Of a DNA stretch of 64,000 nucleotides, positions 16,119-26,442 are shown piece after piece. The DNA is from an archaeon. Its GTDB lineage: Archaea; Methanobacteriota_B; Thermococci; Methanofastidiosales; NM3. The notes beneath the pieces are model-generated. The model had not been told where the DNA came from, did no database searches, and saw only the letters and a list, made by a program, of their open reading frames with translations. The position numbers were made by a program, and so were the translations under genes. The first letter of the stretch is position 1. Each line of letters begins with the position of its first letter. The stretch lies in NCBI GenBank assembly GCA_004212155.1, contig RXIG01000001.1:143679-207678 (forward strand), written 5' to 3'.

Positions 16119-16810
16119 CACAACGAGGAGGCATACCGAGGGAAAACGGCAATCGAATGGTAAATACGCATAAAAGCACCGATATGAAACGTACCGGCCA
16201 ACACAAAAGAGGGGAGCATGGGAACAATTCGCGTGGCGGGGCCATGCTGCTTGTTGCGATCATCGCGCTGCTGATTATCGGCGCTGGATTCATCTTTGCT
16301 TTCGATACGTTTTCAGGCGATGACCTACAGTCCACGACCACTCCCGCGCCAACGACATCGCCACCAACAACGGAGCCACCCACGACCACTCCCGCGCCAA
16401 CGACATCGCCACCAACAACGGAGCCACCCACGACCACTCCCGCGCCAACGACGGCCCCTCCAACTACAGAACCACCACAACAAAAGGTAGTCCATGTATA
16501 CCATTTCCATGGCACGACCCAATGCCGGTCATGCATCTATGCTGAACAATATGCGCGCTACACGATCGAAACGTACTTTCCTGATAAGCTCGATGATGGC
16601 ACCATCACCTATCAGAGCCTCAACTATATGGATAGTTCCAACTCTGAAATCGTCAACGAGCTTAACGTCTACGGGTCGTCCGTCTACGTGGTGGTGGAAG
16701 AGGGCGGCGAGCGGGAGACGTACAATCCCACCTATAATCTGTGGAGCCTGACAGGCAACAAGCAACGATTTGCAGAATACTTCTCAACATATCTGGAGAA
16801 CCTCCTATGA
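16115..16810 (+). CDS. Membrane-anchored thioredoxin-like protein on a Thr/Pro-rich stalk
   Basis: A 231-residue protein: a charged cytoplasmic N-terminus of about 43 residues; one transmembrane helix (about 44-67); a Thr/Pro-rich linker built of 16-residue repeats (about 74-121); then an outer domain with HVYHFHGTTQCRSCIYAEQY, a CxxC-bearing domain related to the previous gene product. The stalk probably lifts the redox domain off the membrane and may be O-glycosylated. The start overlaps the preceding stop (ATGA), and its own stop overlaps the CcdA-like start in the same way, indicating strict coupling. Confidence 0.7.
   Translation: MTQRGGIPRENGNRMVNTHKSTDMKRTGQHKRGEHGNNSRGGAMLLVAIIALLIIGAGFIFAFDTFSGDDLQSTTTPAPTTSPPTTEPPTTTPAPTTSPPTTEPPTTTPAPTTAPPTTEPPQQKVVHVYHFHGTTQCRSCIYAEQYARYTIETYFPDKLDDGTITYQSLNYMDSSNSEIVNELNVYGSSVYVVVEEGGERETYNPTYNLWSLTGNKQRFAEYFSTYLENLL
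16332..16475 (+). repeat. Three tandem 48-bp repeats encoding a Thr/Pro stalk
   Basis: Units of 48 bp begin at 16332, 16380 and 16428. The first two are nearly identical in DNA and the third diverges in its second half. They encode the 16-residue unit TTTPAPTTSPPTTEPP inside the anchored thioredoxin-like protein. A 48-bp unit keeps the frame, so copy number can vary without breaking the gene. Confidence 0.9.
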
Positions 16811-17922
16811 TCGAGTTCATAGACCAGCTTGCCCAACAGTCTGGCATCCCATTCATATCGGCGTTCTTCCTTGGTCTTTCCACTGCCATCGCGCCCTGTA
16901 CCTTTGCCGCCAACGTAGCGGCCATCGGGTACATTGCCAAGGATGCGAAAAATCCCTTTAAGGCACTCTCATCCGGTGTCTTTTTCAGCATCGGACGGAT
17001 GTTGACATACCTGTTCATCGGACTGTTCATGATATCCGCTGGGCGAGTGATCGGATCGTTCGCGCGGGACACGCAGTCATACGGAAACCTCATAATAGGT
17101 CCCCTGCTGATAGCGATAGGCATATGGTTTGCAGGCTCGTTCGATCTTCCTATCTCTCTTGGCGAGGGGCATGTGCTCTCAACTGCAAAGCGGATGTACC
17201 ACAGAGGGTATATGGGTGCGCTACTCGTCGGCATCATATTCGGGTTCGCATTTTGCCCCTATTCGGGAATGCTGTTTTTTGGCCTCCTGATACCTCTTGC
17301 GCTCTCATCATCGAGCGGCCCTGTGCTTCCCGTCATCTTCGGACTGGGCGTGAATATCCCAGTACTGATTTTCGCAGGTCTCCTCTACTTTAGCGCAACT
17401 CGCGCCCGTAGCTTTGGAAGGGCGCTAGCGTCAACATGGACATACCTTAGCAAGCTCATTGGCATGATACTCGTCGTGACCGGTTGTTACTACACGGGGC
17501 CTTACCTGGGTCTGTATTGGGGCATACCACATGGCGAGATATTCCTGTTCGTCTGCTCGTTGATCGTCCTTGCGACGGCATACCTCGTCCGGGCAAGAAG
17601 GGATGCGGCCCCGTGCAAGGAACCAGTTCACGAAACTCCGGAGCGTAAGTCCGTATCGTACGCCAAGAAAAAGGCTGCGGCGGCACCACGCCACGAACAG
17701 AACCATGAACAAAATAAGCCCACTAAGAGCGAGGACATCGATGCCATGCTACAGGGGTTCTCAACGCAGCTGTCGGAAGCACGAACGCACGATTACTTCA
17801 GATTAAAGCGAGAGTATGACAGGATAGAAGGGGAGATAGAGCGTCGTGGCATGCAGGGATCGTACGCAGACACCCTTCGTGCCTGCCACGACGTGCTCCA
17901 GACTATGCTAAAAGAGTTGTGA
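16807..17922 (+). CDS. CcdA/DsbD-like transmembrane thiol-disulfide transporter with helical tail
   Basis: A 371-residue protein. Residues 1-260 form about six transmembrane helices with the two family cysteines: Cys31 in STAIAPCTFAAN and a second in FGFAFCPYSGM near residue 153. These pass reducing equivalents from cytosolic thioredoxin to the outside. A Lys/Gln/Asn-rich linker leads into a charged helical tail (about 310-371) not usual in CcdA. The start overlaps the stalked thioredoxin gene by 4 bases. It is the likely membrane conduit joining the cytosolic thioredoxins to the two outer CxxC proteins. Confidence 0.85.
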   Translation: MIEFIDQLAQQSGIPFISAFFLGLSTAIAPCTFAANVAAIGYIAKDAKNPFKALSSGVFFSIGRMLTYLFIGLFMISAGRVIGSFARDTQSYGNLIIGPLLIAIGIWFAGSFDLPISLGEGHVLSTAKRMYHRGYMGALLVGIIFGFAFCPYSGMLFFGLLIPLALSSSSGPVLPVIFGLGVNIPVLIFAGLLYFSATRARSFGRALASTWTYLSKLIGMILVVTGCYYTGPYLGLYWGIPHGEIFLFVCSLIVLATAYLVRARRDAAPCKEPVHETPERKSVSYAKKKAAAAPRHEQNHEQNKPTKSEDIDAMLQGFSTQLSEARTHDYFRLKREYDRIEGEIERRGMQGSYADTLRACHDVLQTMLKEL

Positions 17923-17924
17923 TC

Positions 17925-18980
17925 CTATTCTAATTTGTTCTTGACCTTCTCCATCTTCTCGACAGCCTCGGCCATCTTGTCTGTGACAAGCGAGATCCTG
18001 AAGTGGTCCTCATACGGCCCAAAGGGACTTCCTGGAAGGACCGATACGCCCTCGTCGAGCACGGCCATGGCGAATTCGTCTGCGTTGCCGTTGAATCGTG
18101 GGAAGAGGTAGAATGTGCCGTCCGATGGCAGTACCTCAAACCCTGCGTCACGCAGCAGTGAGACCGCCTCGTCGCGTCGCTTCCTGTAGAAGTCGCTGAT
18201 GTAGTCGGATGTCTCCTCGATGATGTTCATGGCGGTAAGCGCCGCATACTGCGCGAACTCCGAAGGGCTCGTGGTCGTCAGTTGCTGGAACTCCTGTATC
18301 TTCTTGATGAGTTCTGGGCGTGCGACAGCATAGCCAAGGCGGTAGCCCGTCATCGAGAACGTCTTGGAGAACGACCCGATACAGATATAGTCGCAGTCGA
18401 ACTCGGTGATCGAGGATGCCTTTGTAAACGACATGTGCGTGTAGACCTCGTCGGAGAGCACGGTGAACTCGTCATCGGCAGCCTTGTCCGCGAGTTCCTT
18501 GTACTGGTCGTGCGGGAGACCTACGCCCGTCGGGTTGTTGGGATAGTTTATGACCGCCATTGTCGTCTCGCGTGGTATGGAGGAAAAATCTGGGCGGAAC
18601 CCTTCTTCGAACGTCGTATCGATCGTAGCATAAAGCTTTCCCAGCTTCTTGAGCATGAGGGTGTATGCTCCCCAGCAGGGGCGGATCAGCGTTGCGTTGC
18701 CCTCCATCTGCTCGAAAGCTGCAAAGATGGGGAACTTGCCTCCAGCGGTGATGATGACATGGTCCTCTGGCACGCCATACGCCTCAGCAACACGCTCGCG
18801 CAGCGGCGGTATGCCCTTGGAGTGGGTGTATCCCGTCCTGTTCTCGTCAATGGCGCGCTGGGTGGCCCTTTTGACAGCGGGAGGCACGGGGAGGTCTGGC
18901 TGACCGATATCAAGTCTGATGAGGGGCTTCCCTTCGGATTGTATCTTTGAGATCCTGTCTATAAGTTCGTAAACTGACAT
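17925..18980 (-). CDS. Class I/II pyridoxal-phosphate aminotransferase
   Basis: A 351-residue fold-type I aminotransferase. Landmarks are DIGQPDLPVPP at the N-terminus, INYPNNPTGVGLP with the substrate-carboxylate Asn, VLSDEVYTHM, the PLP lysine in GSFSKTFSMTGYRLGYA, and the C-terminal HFRISLV with the conserved Arg. This matches archaeal aspartate/aromatic aminotransferases. It is shorter than the common length of about 390 residues, chiefly at the N-terminus. It converges with the CcdA gene at 3 bases distance. The amino-acid substrate is not determinable. Confidence 0.88.
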   Translation of the reverse strand: MSVYELIDRISKIQSEGKPLIRLDIGQPDLPVPPAVKRATQRAIDENRTGYTHSKGIPPLRERVAEAYGVPEDHVIITAGGKFPIFAAFEQMEGNATLIRPCWGAYTLMLKKLGKLYATIDTTFEEGFRPDFSSIPRETTMAVINYPNNPTGVGLPHDQYKELADKAADDEFTVLSDEVYTHMSFTKASSITEFDCDYICIGSFSKTFSMTGYRLGYAVARPELIKKIQEFQQLTTTSPSEFAQYAALTAMNIIEETSDYISDFYRKRRDEAVSLLRDAGFEVLPSDGTFYLFPRFNGNADEFAMAVLDEGVSVLPGSPFGPYEDHFRISLVTDKMAEAVEKMEKVKNKLE

Positions 18981-19117
18981 GGTAATCGCCTCTTTGTAGC
19001 ATGCGCATGGCTTATTTAAACCTTATCGCGAATATACTACCTATATGTCGATATTATATATATTTTTTTATTATATTGTTTTCAATTAGGTTTTGTAATA
19101 ACTATTATTCAAAATTA

Positions 19118-19762
19118 TTAAAAAAAGTGCTGTAATTCAGCAACGGATTCGACGATGATGTCGGCCTCTTTGAGATCGTCCTCGTTTCCTCCCCCTGACA
19201 AGACGCCGATGGTAAGGCACCCAAGTGTTTTGCCGGCCGTGATCTCATACGTATAATCGCCCACGACGATGGCCTTCTCGGGTGTTGTGCCAAGCCGCTT
19301 TAAGGCACGTTCGAACTGGTCGGGATGCGGTTTCAGGCGTTCTGCGTCCTCCCTGCTAAGCAGCGTATCGACGTATGGCAACAACCCAGCGTTCTCGAGC
19401 GACACGAGCGCGGCATCCTTGTTGTTCCTTGTTGCCACGGCTATCTTGTATCCCTTGTCACGGAGGTGGGAGAGCGTCTCGCGAGCGCCCGGTATGGCGA
19501 CGGTGTGCTCTGCCCGTTCGACCTCGTATTCGTAGACGCGCGCAATGACGTCGTTTACCGCGCTGTCGCCGTCTAGCTTGAGGATCGCCATTTCCTCCCT
19601 GAACAGGTCAAGGGAGTCAACGATGCTTATATCCCATGCTATCTTGTCCTCGGGAAATCCGTGGGAACACAGGATCTCCTCCAGTTCCTTTCGCAGCGCC
19701 TTGAAGTCCATCTCCAGTGTGACGAGCGTTCCGTCCAGGTCGAATATGAACGTATCATACAT
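19118..19762 (-). CDS. HAD-superfamily phosphatase
   Basis: A 214-residue HAD hydrolase of the phosphoglycolate-phosphatase-like group. Motif I DLDGTLV is at residues 8-14, a helical cap follows, then motif II VATRN, the motif III lysine in RLKPHPDQF, and motif IV VVGDYTYEI, whose second acid is replaced by Tyr-Glu spacing. It would dephosphorylate a small metabolite in the cytosol. The start at 19762 overlaps the end of the MFS gene by 8 bases, so the two form an operon. The substrate is unknown. Confidence 0.85.
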   Translation of the reverse strand: MYDTFIFDLDGTLVTLEMDFKALRKELEEILCSHGFPEDKIAWDISIVDSLDLFREEMAILKLDGDSAVNDVIARVYEYEVERAEHTVAIPGARETLSHLRDKGYKIAVATRNNKDAALVSLENAGLLPYVDTLLSREDAERLKPHPDQFERALKRLGTTPEKAIVVGDYTYEITAGKTLGCLTIGVLSGGGNEDDLKEADIIVESVAELQHFF

Positions 19763-21032
19763 TGTTTGATCCCCCATTGTAGGTCTCTTTGACGTTTGTC
19801 AACAAAAGCATACCTGCAAGCAGCGTCCCAGCAGCGGTGAAGAGGAACGCGAGCTCGGGACCCCGTATGTCATAGATGATGCCTCCGACGAGGGGACCGA
19901 GCATCCAACCGGTCCCTGTCGCCAGCTGATAGAGCCCAAACGTCTTGCCCCTGCTGCGCTCGTCACTGACATCGGTCAGAAGCGTAAGTATGGCAGGGTC
20001 GCTCATCGCCCATCCCAGCGCCCGTATGCCGAGCACACCTATCATCTGGAAGGGCGTCCTTATAAATGCCATGGGTATCGTCGTCACGCCCGCATAGAAC
20101 GCCCCGAACACCATCGGTTTCTTTCGCCCGATCCTGTCGACAAGATTTCCTGCCAGGGGTCGCCCTATGGCGCCAACGATGCCTGCAAAGGTGAAGGCGA
20201 AGCCCACCTGGGTCGCCGTCGCCCCGATCGATTCCTCTGCGAAGACGGGGAGGAGTGGCTCTATGAGCGCGAAGGCGAAGTTGAAGATGAATCCGCCCAG
20301 CAAGACGCTGAATATGGTGCGCGCATACGGATTCATGCGTATCTCCTCGTAATCGTCCTTGATCCATCCGAATGTGCGCTGTCTGAGTGACAGTGATTCA
20401 GTGTTCAACCCGTTTGCCTCGCGAACGACCGTCTCACGTATGGTCATGTGTATGAGAAGCGCTATCAATGCCGTGATGACGCTCGTGATGATGAACGGGA
20501 CCTGCACGCCGTAGAGGTCCTTGAGGAATCCGCCAAAGGCGGGACCGAAGATGATGCCAACGCTGGCCGACATGCCCAGATACCCCATGGCACGCCCCCT
20601 GCGTTCCTTTGGCACGCTGTCCGCGATGAGCGCCGATGCGGCAGGCCATACCGATGCGGAGGCGAATCCCTGGGCCGCGCGCAGCAGGTAGAGCCAGTAG
20701 ATGTTTGTTGCGAAGGCGAAGCCACCCATGAATATGCTGTAGCCGATAAAGCCGTAGATGAGCATGGGCTTTCGTCCAACCCGGTCAGAGAGGGCGCCAA
20801 AGGGCCTCACCGTAAGCGTTCTCGTCAAAGCAAACATCGTCGCAACAAGCCCTATCTCCGTCTTTGATGCTCCAAAGTCAGCGGCGATGGTGGGAAGTAT
20901 GGGAAAGATCATGCCAAACCCGATGACGCTCATGAAAATGGCCAGGCAAATAAGCAAGATGTTCCTGTTCTCAGGAAAAAATGACGCTATTTTCTCTCTG
21001 ATCCTGCCCCTCATCGGTGTTACGTTTTTCAT
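19755..21032 (-). CDS. Major facilitator superfamily transporter
   Basis: A 425-residue protein with twelve predicted membrane helices. MFS signatures are visible: FGALSDRVGRKPMLIYGF between helices 2 and 3 and its second-half counterpart AGNLVDRIGRKKPMVFG, plus ERRGRAMGY. It looks like the drug-efflux (MdtG/TetA-like) branch. The gene is transcribed leftward and coupled to the HAD phosphatase gene by overlap. The substrate cannot be told from the sequence. Confidence 0.9.
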   Translation of the reverse strand: MKNVTPMRGRIREKIASFFPENRNILLICLAIFMSVIGFGMIFPILPTIAADFGASKTEIGLVATMFALTRTLTVRPFGALSDRVGRKPMLIYGFIGYSIFMGGFAFATNIYWLYLLRAAQGFASASVWPAASALIADSVPKERRGRAMGYLGMSASVGIIFGPAFGGFLKDLYGVQVPFIITSVITALIALLIHMTIRETVVREANGLNTESLSLRQRTFGWIKDDYEEIRMNPYARTIFSVLLGGFIFNFAFALIEPLLPVFAEESIGATATQVGFAFTFAGIVGAIGRPLAGNLVDRIGRKKPMVFGAFYAGVTTIPMAFIRTPFQMIGVLGIRALGWAMSDPAILTLLTDVSDERSRGKTFGLYQLATGTGWMLGPLVGGIIYDIRGPELAFLFTAAGTLLAGMLLLTNVKETYNGGSNNV

Positions 21033-21139
21033 GTCTCATAAAAACTTTTCTTTTTGTCTTTTAGACCCCATTAGAGCACAAAGCTTTTTTTGTTCCAAAG
21101 ATTCGCAACCTTTAAAATGTCAGCTCACCAAGCGCATGC

Positions 21140-22072
21140 ATGGTCGAAGCGGTCTATCCCCTCATAGCGTTGGCCGTCACGTTCGTAGTGGCACCATTCC
21201 TGATACGCTCGTTCCTCTCACGTAACATCATCGGCAGGGACAGGCACAAGCCTGATCGTCCCCGTGTCGCCGAGATGGGGGGCATCGCACCGTTCATTGG
21301 GATCATGTGCGCCACGGCGCTCTTTTTGTTTTTCGAGGGTGATGCGGCAATCGCCGCTTTTGCGGGCTCGCTTGCGATCGTCTTTGCCGTAGGGGTGCTC
21401 GACGACCTGCGTGCACTGCGCCAGAGGACAAAGCTTGCGCTCCTCCTCACGGCCGGGGTACCCATCATCGCCCTGGGCAAAGGGTCGCTCGACCTCGTTT
21501 TAGTGACGCTTGATTTCGGTGTGGTTTACGCGCTCCTCGTCGTTGTGGGCATGAGCGCAGCTGCGAATCTCACCAACATCCTGGAGGGATTCAATGGTGA
21601 GGCGTGCGGCATGGGCGTCATCGCGACCGCGTTTCTCGTGATCGACGCACATGTCGTCGGCGCGCCGGGTCTCGCGCGCATGCTCGCTCCGGTCTGTCTT
21701 GCGTATCTTGCCCTGCTCTACTACAATCGATATCCTGCGCGCGTCTTTCCGGGTGATACGGGGACGCTGCTCATAGGGGGTGCCATCGGCGCGGCGACCA
21801 TCCTTGAAGGTGTGCCCCTGCTTGGCGTCATCGTGCTTGCCCCCCATATCGTTGAGTTCTTCCTCAAGGCCACGGTGCGATTCGGCGGAGTGAAGTACGG
21901 GCCAACGAGTGTTGATGACGACGGCATCCTCCATCCGCCACCCTATCGGTCCCTTGCAAACACGTTGACGCGCCGTATGCGCCTCACAGAGCCGCACCTC
22001 GTTGCTGTGCTTTGGATCATCGAGATGGCCGCAGGTTGCGCAAGCATTGTCGTGGCGTATTTTCTCTACTGA
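21140..22072 (+). CDS. GPT/MraY-family phospho-sugar transferase (dolichyl-phosphate GlcNAc-1-P transferase type)
   Basis: A 310-residue polytopic enzyme with about ten hydrophobic helices. Family motifs are DRHKPDRPRVAEMGG after the first helix, the catalytic VGVLDDLRALRQRTKL, NLTNILEGFNGEA and FPGDTGTLLIGG. It moves a sugar-1-phosphate from UDP to a polyprenyl phosphate in the membrane, the first step of archaeal N-glycosylation (AglH role). A CTTTAAAATG box lies about 25 bases upstream. GlmS, which feeds UDP-GlcNAc synthesis, follows within 67 bases, supporting a glycan role. Confidence 0.87.
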   Translation: MVEAVYPLIALAVTFVVAPFLIRSFLSRNIIGRDRHKPDRPRVAEMGGIAPFIGIMCATALFLFFEGDAAIAAFAGSLAIVFAVGVLDDLRALRQRTKLALLLTAGVPIIALGKGSLDLVLVTLDFGVVYALLVVVGMSAAANLTNILEGFNGEACGMGVIATAFLVIDAHVVGAPGLARMLAPVCLAYLALLYYNRYPARVFPGDTGTLLIGGAIGAATILEGVPLLGVIVLAPHIVEFFLKATVRFGGVKYGPTSVDDDGILHPPPYRSLANTLTRRMRLTEPHLVAVLWIIEMAAGCASIVVAYFLY

Positions 22073-22138
22073 CCCCTTATTCCGCAGAACGCAACAACCT
22101 TTTTTAACATATGATGTGCATCTAAGCATGGTGAAAAT

Positions 22139-23878
<1,740 letters not shown>

Positions 23879-23882
23879 GTGT

Positions 23883-23909
23883 AAAAAAAGGTCAAAAAAT
23901 AATGAAAAA
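23883..23909 (-). terminator. T-tract terminator after the L12 gene
   Basis: Read on the reverse strand, three T-rich runs (TTTTTCATTATTTTTT then TTTTTTT) follow the L12 stop by about 30 bases, in the gap before convergent glmS. Such T-tracts without a stable hairpin are the usual archaeal RNA polymerase stop signal. Confidence 0.6.
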
Positions 23910-23939
23910 TAGAAGGGGAGCATGTCCCCTCTTTTCGAT

Positions 23940-24254
23940 CTAACCGAAGAGTGAACCGAGTCCTTCGAGTGCTTCCTCTTCCGAGGCTTCCTCTTCTTCC
24001 TCTTCTTCCTCTTCTTCCTTCGTCTCGCCTGCTGACTCTGCAGCCGGAGCGGCTGCGGCAGCCGGAGCCGCTGATGGTATGGCGGCTGACTTGATAGCCT
24101 CATCGATGTCGACGTTCTCAAGAGCAGCGATAAGCGCCTTAACTCTCGCCTCGTCCACTTCTACACCAGCTGCATCGAGGATCTGCTTGACGTTCTCCTC
24201 GTTGACTTCCTTGTTAGCAGCATGCAAGATCATTGCAGCATATACGTATTCCAT
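23940..24254 (-). CDS. rpl12: Large-subunit ribosomal stalk protein L12 (P1)
   Basis: A 104-residue archaeal L12. It has an N-terminal helical dimerisation domain ([32 protein letters not shown]), an Ala/Pro-rich hinge, a long poly-Glu stretch, and the terminal EGLGSLFG that contacts translation GTPases. Several dimers bind L10 to form the stalk. It is the last gene of the L11-L1-L10-L12 set, 26 bases after L10. A T-rich terminator follows. L10 ends in nearly the same acidic tail, as normal for this family. Confidence 0.97.
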   Translation of the reverse strand: MEYVYAAMILHAANKEVNEENVKQILDAAGVEVDEARVKALIAALENVDIDEAIKSAAIPSAAPAAAAAPAAESAGETKEEEEEEEEEEASEEEALEGLGSLFG

Positions 24255-24280
24255 TTCTACACCTCCAAGTTAACATAACC

Positions 24281-25285
24281 TTATCCAAAGAGTGAGTCCA
24301 GTCCTCCAAGAGTCTCCTCTTCCGATGCTTCCTCTTCTTCCTCTTCCTCTTCGGCCGCTTCCTCCTCCGCGGCAGGGGCTTGCTCTGCAGCGGGGGCGGC
24401 AGCCGTCGCTCCGAGGCGTGCTATGAGCTCCTCGTCGAGTGCATCCTCGGCGACGTGCCGTGCGAGGCTGAGCATCTCTGCCTGACTCTTGGCTATGAGT
24501 AGCGGTAGGCTCTCTTCGTTGACTATACCTGCGTTAAACGATAGGTTGCGCATGTTGTTGAACGCGATGGTGACCAACATGCTCGTCGTGTCGTCAGTGG
24601 TGATGGCCGCGTTGATGGCCAGATTGAGTGCAGACCTGTATGCATCCTCGAACTGGTCGCGGACCGCCGATTCGTCGATCGCGAGGTCGTGTGCCTCGAA
24701 GACGAACCCGTTCTCGTACGCAGCGAACAGGTTGAGCCCCACCTCGAGCGGCTCGATCTCAAGCTTGTTGAGGATCTCTGCCACTTCGGGTTTGATGACC
24801 TCTCCTTCCTTCACTACGACATGGTCCTTTTTCACCACGATCTTTCCAGACTCTATGGCGGCAGGTATGCCGATCCTTTGCATCTCGCCCACGAGCGGTC
24901 CGGGAGGAAATCCCGTATCGCCCTTGGGGATCATCACGTCATTGGGTGCGACCTCTCCTCCCTTGGCGGGAGCGCTCGTCTTGCCTTTCTCGAACTTCTT
25001 GTACAAGACAAACGGATTGAGGGTGCTTAGCGCAAGTGATGCGCCGCCTTGCACATACGATGCAAGGGAACGCAAGGCCTCGTCATCGGACTCTTGCAGC
25101 GCAAATCTGAGCAACGTGTTCCTCGCTATGCGGATCTGCACGTTGCCATAGAACTCCCGTCGCATGGACTGAAGCTGTTTGGCTGCGATGCCCGATATGT
25201 CGACGATGCCTATGACCGGATAGGATTGCAAGAGCGCCGAGAGCTTCTCGACCTCTTCTTTTTTCCAGGCAGCCACATGTGCCAT
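24281..25285 (-). CDS. rpl10: Large-subunit ribosomal stalk base protein L10 (P0)
   Basis: A 334-residue archaeal L10. It has the rRNA-binding domain (SYPVIGIVDISGIAAKQLQ, then IRIARNTLLRFAL), an inserted P0-type domain around GDTGFPPGPLVGEM, the spine helix that binds L12 dimers, and an acidic tail ending GGLDSLFG. The start ATG shares one base with the L1 stop (TAATG), so L1 and L10 are translationally coupled. It anchors L12 to the GTPase-associated centre. Confidence 0.97.
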   Translation of the reverse strand: MAHVAAWKKEEVEKLSALLQSYPVIGIVDISGIAAKQLQSMRREFYGNVQIRIARNTLLRFALQESDDEALRSLASYVQGGASLALSTLNPFVLYKKFEKGKTSAPAKGGEVAPNDVMIPKGDTGFPPGPLVGEMQRIGIPAAIESGKIVVKKDHVVVKEGEVIKPEVAEILNKLEIEPLEVGLNLFAAYENGFVFEAHDLAIDESAVRDQFEDAYRSALNLAINAAITTDDTTSMLVTIAFNNMRNLSFNAGIVNEESLPLLIAKSQAEMLSLARHVAEDALDEELIARLGATAAAPAAEQAPAAEEEAAEEEEEEEEASEEETLGGLDSLFG

Positions 25286-25923
25286 TATCGACGCACCTCC
25301 ACCTTCACTGGTGTTCCCATCGTCGTTTTCATGTAAAGGGACCTTACGTGTGCAAGTCCTCGTTCGTACTTACGTTCGACAACGTTGAGGATTGCCATGG
25401 CGTTCTCTGCGAGCTCGTCGTCTGGCATCTTCTCCGTGCCGATGAGGACCTGGATCACAGGTGCCTTCTTCATTTCTATCTTTACTGTCTTTTCGAGGTT
25501 CTTTACCATTGCTTCTAGAGGGGCGTTTGGTGGGAGCGGCTTAGGCATCTTACCCCGTGGGGCAAGGATGGGGCCAAGCAGTTTACCCACTTGAGGCATA
25601 AGGTCTGCCTGAGCCAAGAAAAAGTCATGATCCTTGGCGAATCGCTTCGCTTCACGCTTGTCGCCTGCAAACTCCTCCAAGTCTTCGATGACGTCAAGAC
25701 CCAATTCTTTGGCATTGTAGGCTAGTTCTCGCTCTGCAATTACCGCGACCCGTATCGGTTTACCCCTTCCGTAGGGAAGGTTGACCTCTTGACGGATCTT
25801 GTTCTCAGGTTTCTTGATGTCGACTTCTTTGAGGTTTGCTATGATTTCGATCGACTGCGTGAAGTTTCGCGGCTTGGAGTTCTCCTTTGCCTCCTTCACT
25901 CCTCGTGCCAATGCTTCATTCAC
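25285..25923 (-). CDS. rpl1: Large-subunit ribosomal protein L1
   Basis: A 212-residue archaeal L1 of normal length. The rRNA-binding N-terminal part includes ARGVKEAKENSKPRNFTQSI, followed by the second domain with VAVIAERELAYNAKEL and LAQADLMPQVGKLLGPILAP, and the return strand to domain I ending KVEVRR. L1 forms the E-site stalk. In other archaea it represses its own operon by binding its mRNA. It starts 37 bases after L11 and overlaps L10 by one base. Confidence 0.97.
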   Translation of the reverse strand: MNEALARGVKEAKENSKPRNFTQSIEIIANLKEVDIKKPENKIRQEVNLPYGRGKPIRVAVIAERELAYNAKELGLDVIEDLEEFAGDKREAKRFAKDHDFFLAQADLMPQVGKLLGPILAPRGKMPKPLPPNAPLEAMVKNLEKTVKIEMKKAPVIQVLIGTEKMPDDELAENAMAILNVVERKYERGLAHVRSLYMKTTMGTPVKVEVRR

Positions 25924-25960
25924 GGATTCACCTCCGTATGAGAAGCTGATACGACCGTGT

Positions 25961-26431
25961 TCAGAAGTACTCGTCGTAGGCTCCTTCGTCGATTTCTTTC
26001 TGTACGTCCTTTATTTTCTTGTTGTCGACTGTGATATTCATGGGTACGCCTGCGCCAAGGACCTCCTTGGTCGCATGCTTCATGTCATATGAGAGGACAT
26101 TGTCCATCTTCATCTTGGCGATCTTGACGGCCTGTTCGAACGTCAGATTCCCGCCTGTCTCGCTGCCGGGTTTCTGAGGGCCTCTCTCGATGCCAATCTC
26201 CTTCTTGATGAGTGCCGTTGTGGGTGGTGTGCCCACGGTGATCTCAAAGTTTCTCTTATCGTCGACGGTGACGGTGACGGGGACCTTCATCCCTGCGAAA
26301 TCCTTCGTCTTCTCATTAATGGCCTGAACGACCTTGGGCACAGGAGCACCAAGCGGCCCAAGCGCAGGGCCCAGTGGCGGTCCAGCTGTCGCCTTTCCTC
26401 CGTCAACCAGTGTCTTTATCGATTGTGCCAT
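25961..26431 (-). CDS. rpl11: Large-subunit ribosomal protein L11
   Basis: A 156-residue protein beginning AQSIKTLVDGGKATAGPPLGPALGPLG, the conserved N-terminal Pro-rich domain of L11, followed by the C-terminal rRNA-binding domain with AVKIAKMKMDNVLSYDMKHA. It sits at the GTPase-associated centre under the L10/L12 stalk. The ATG at 26431 is preferred over the GTG at 26440 because GGTGAG lies 4-5 bases ahead of it. It lies 11 bases after spt5, in the same transcription unit. Confidence 0.96.
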   Translation of the reverse strand: MAQSIKTLVDGGKATAGPPLGPALGPLGAPVPKVVQAINEKTKDFAGMKVPVTVTVDDKRNFEITVGTPPTTALIKKEIGIERGPQKPGSETGGNLTFEQAVKIAKMKMDNVLSYDMKHATKEVLGAGVPMNITVDNKKIKDVQKEIDEGAYDEYF

Positions 26432-26442
26432 TTGTCTCACCT

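Noticed and set aside
16332..16475. CRISPR-like repeat array
   Set aside because: The 48-bp units are contiguous without spacers and code for a Thr/Pro stalk in frame.
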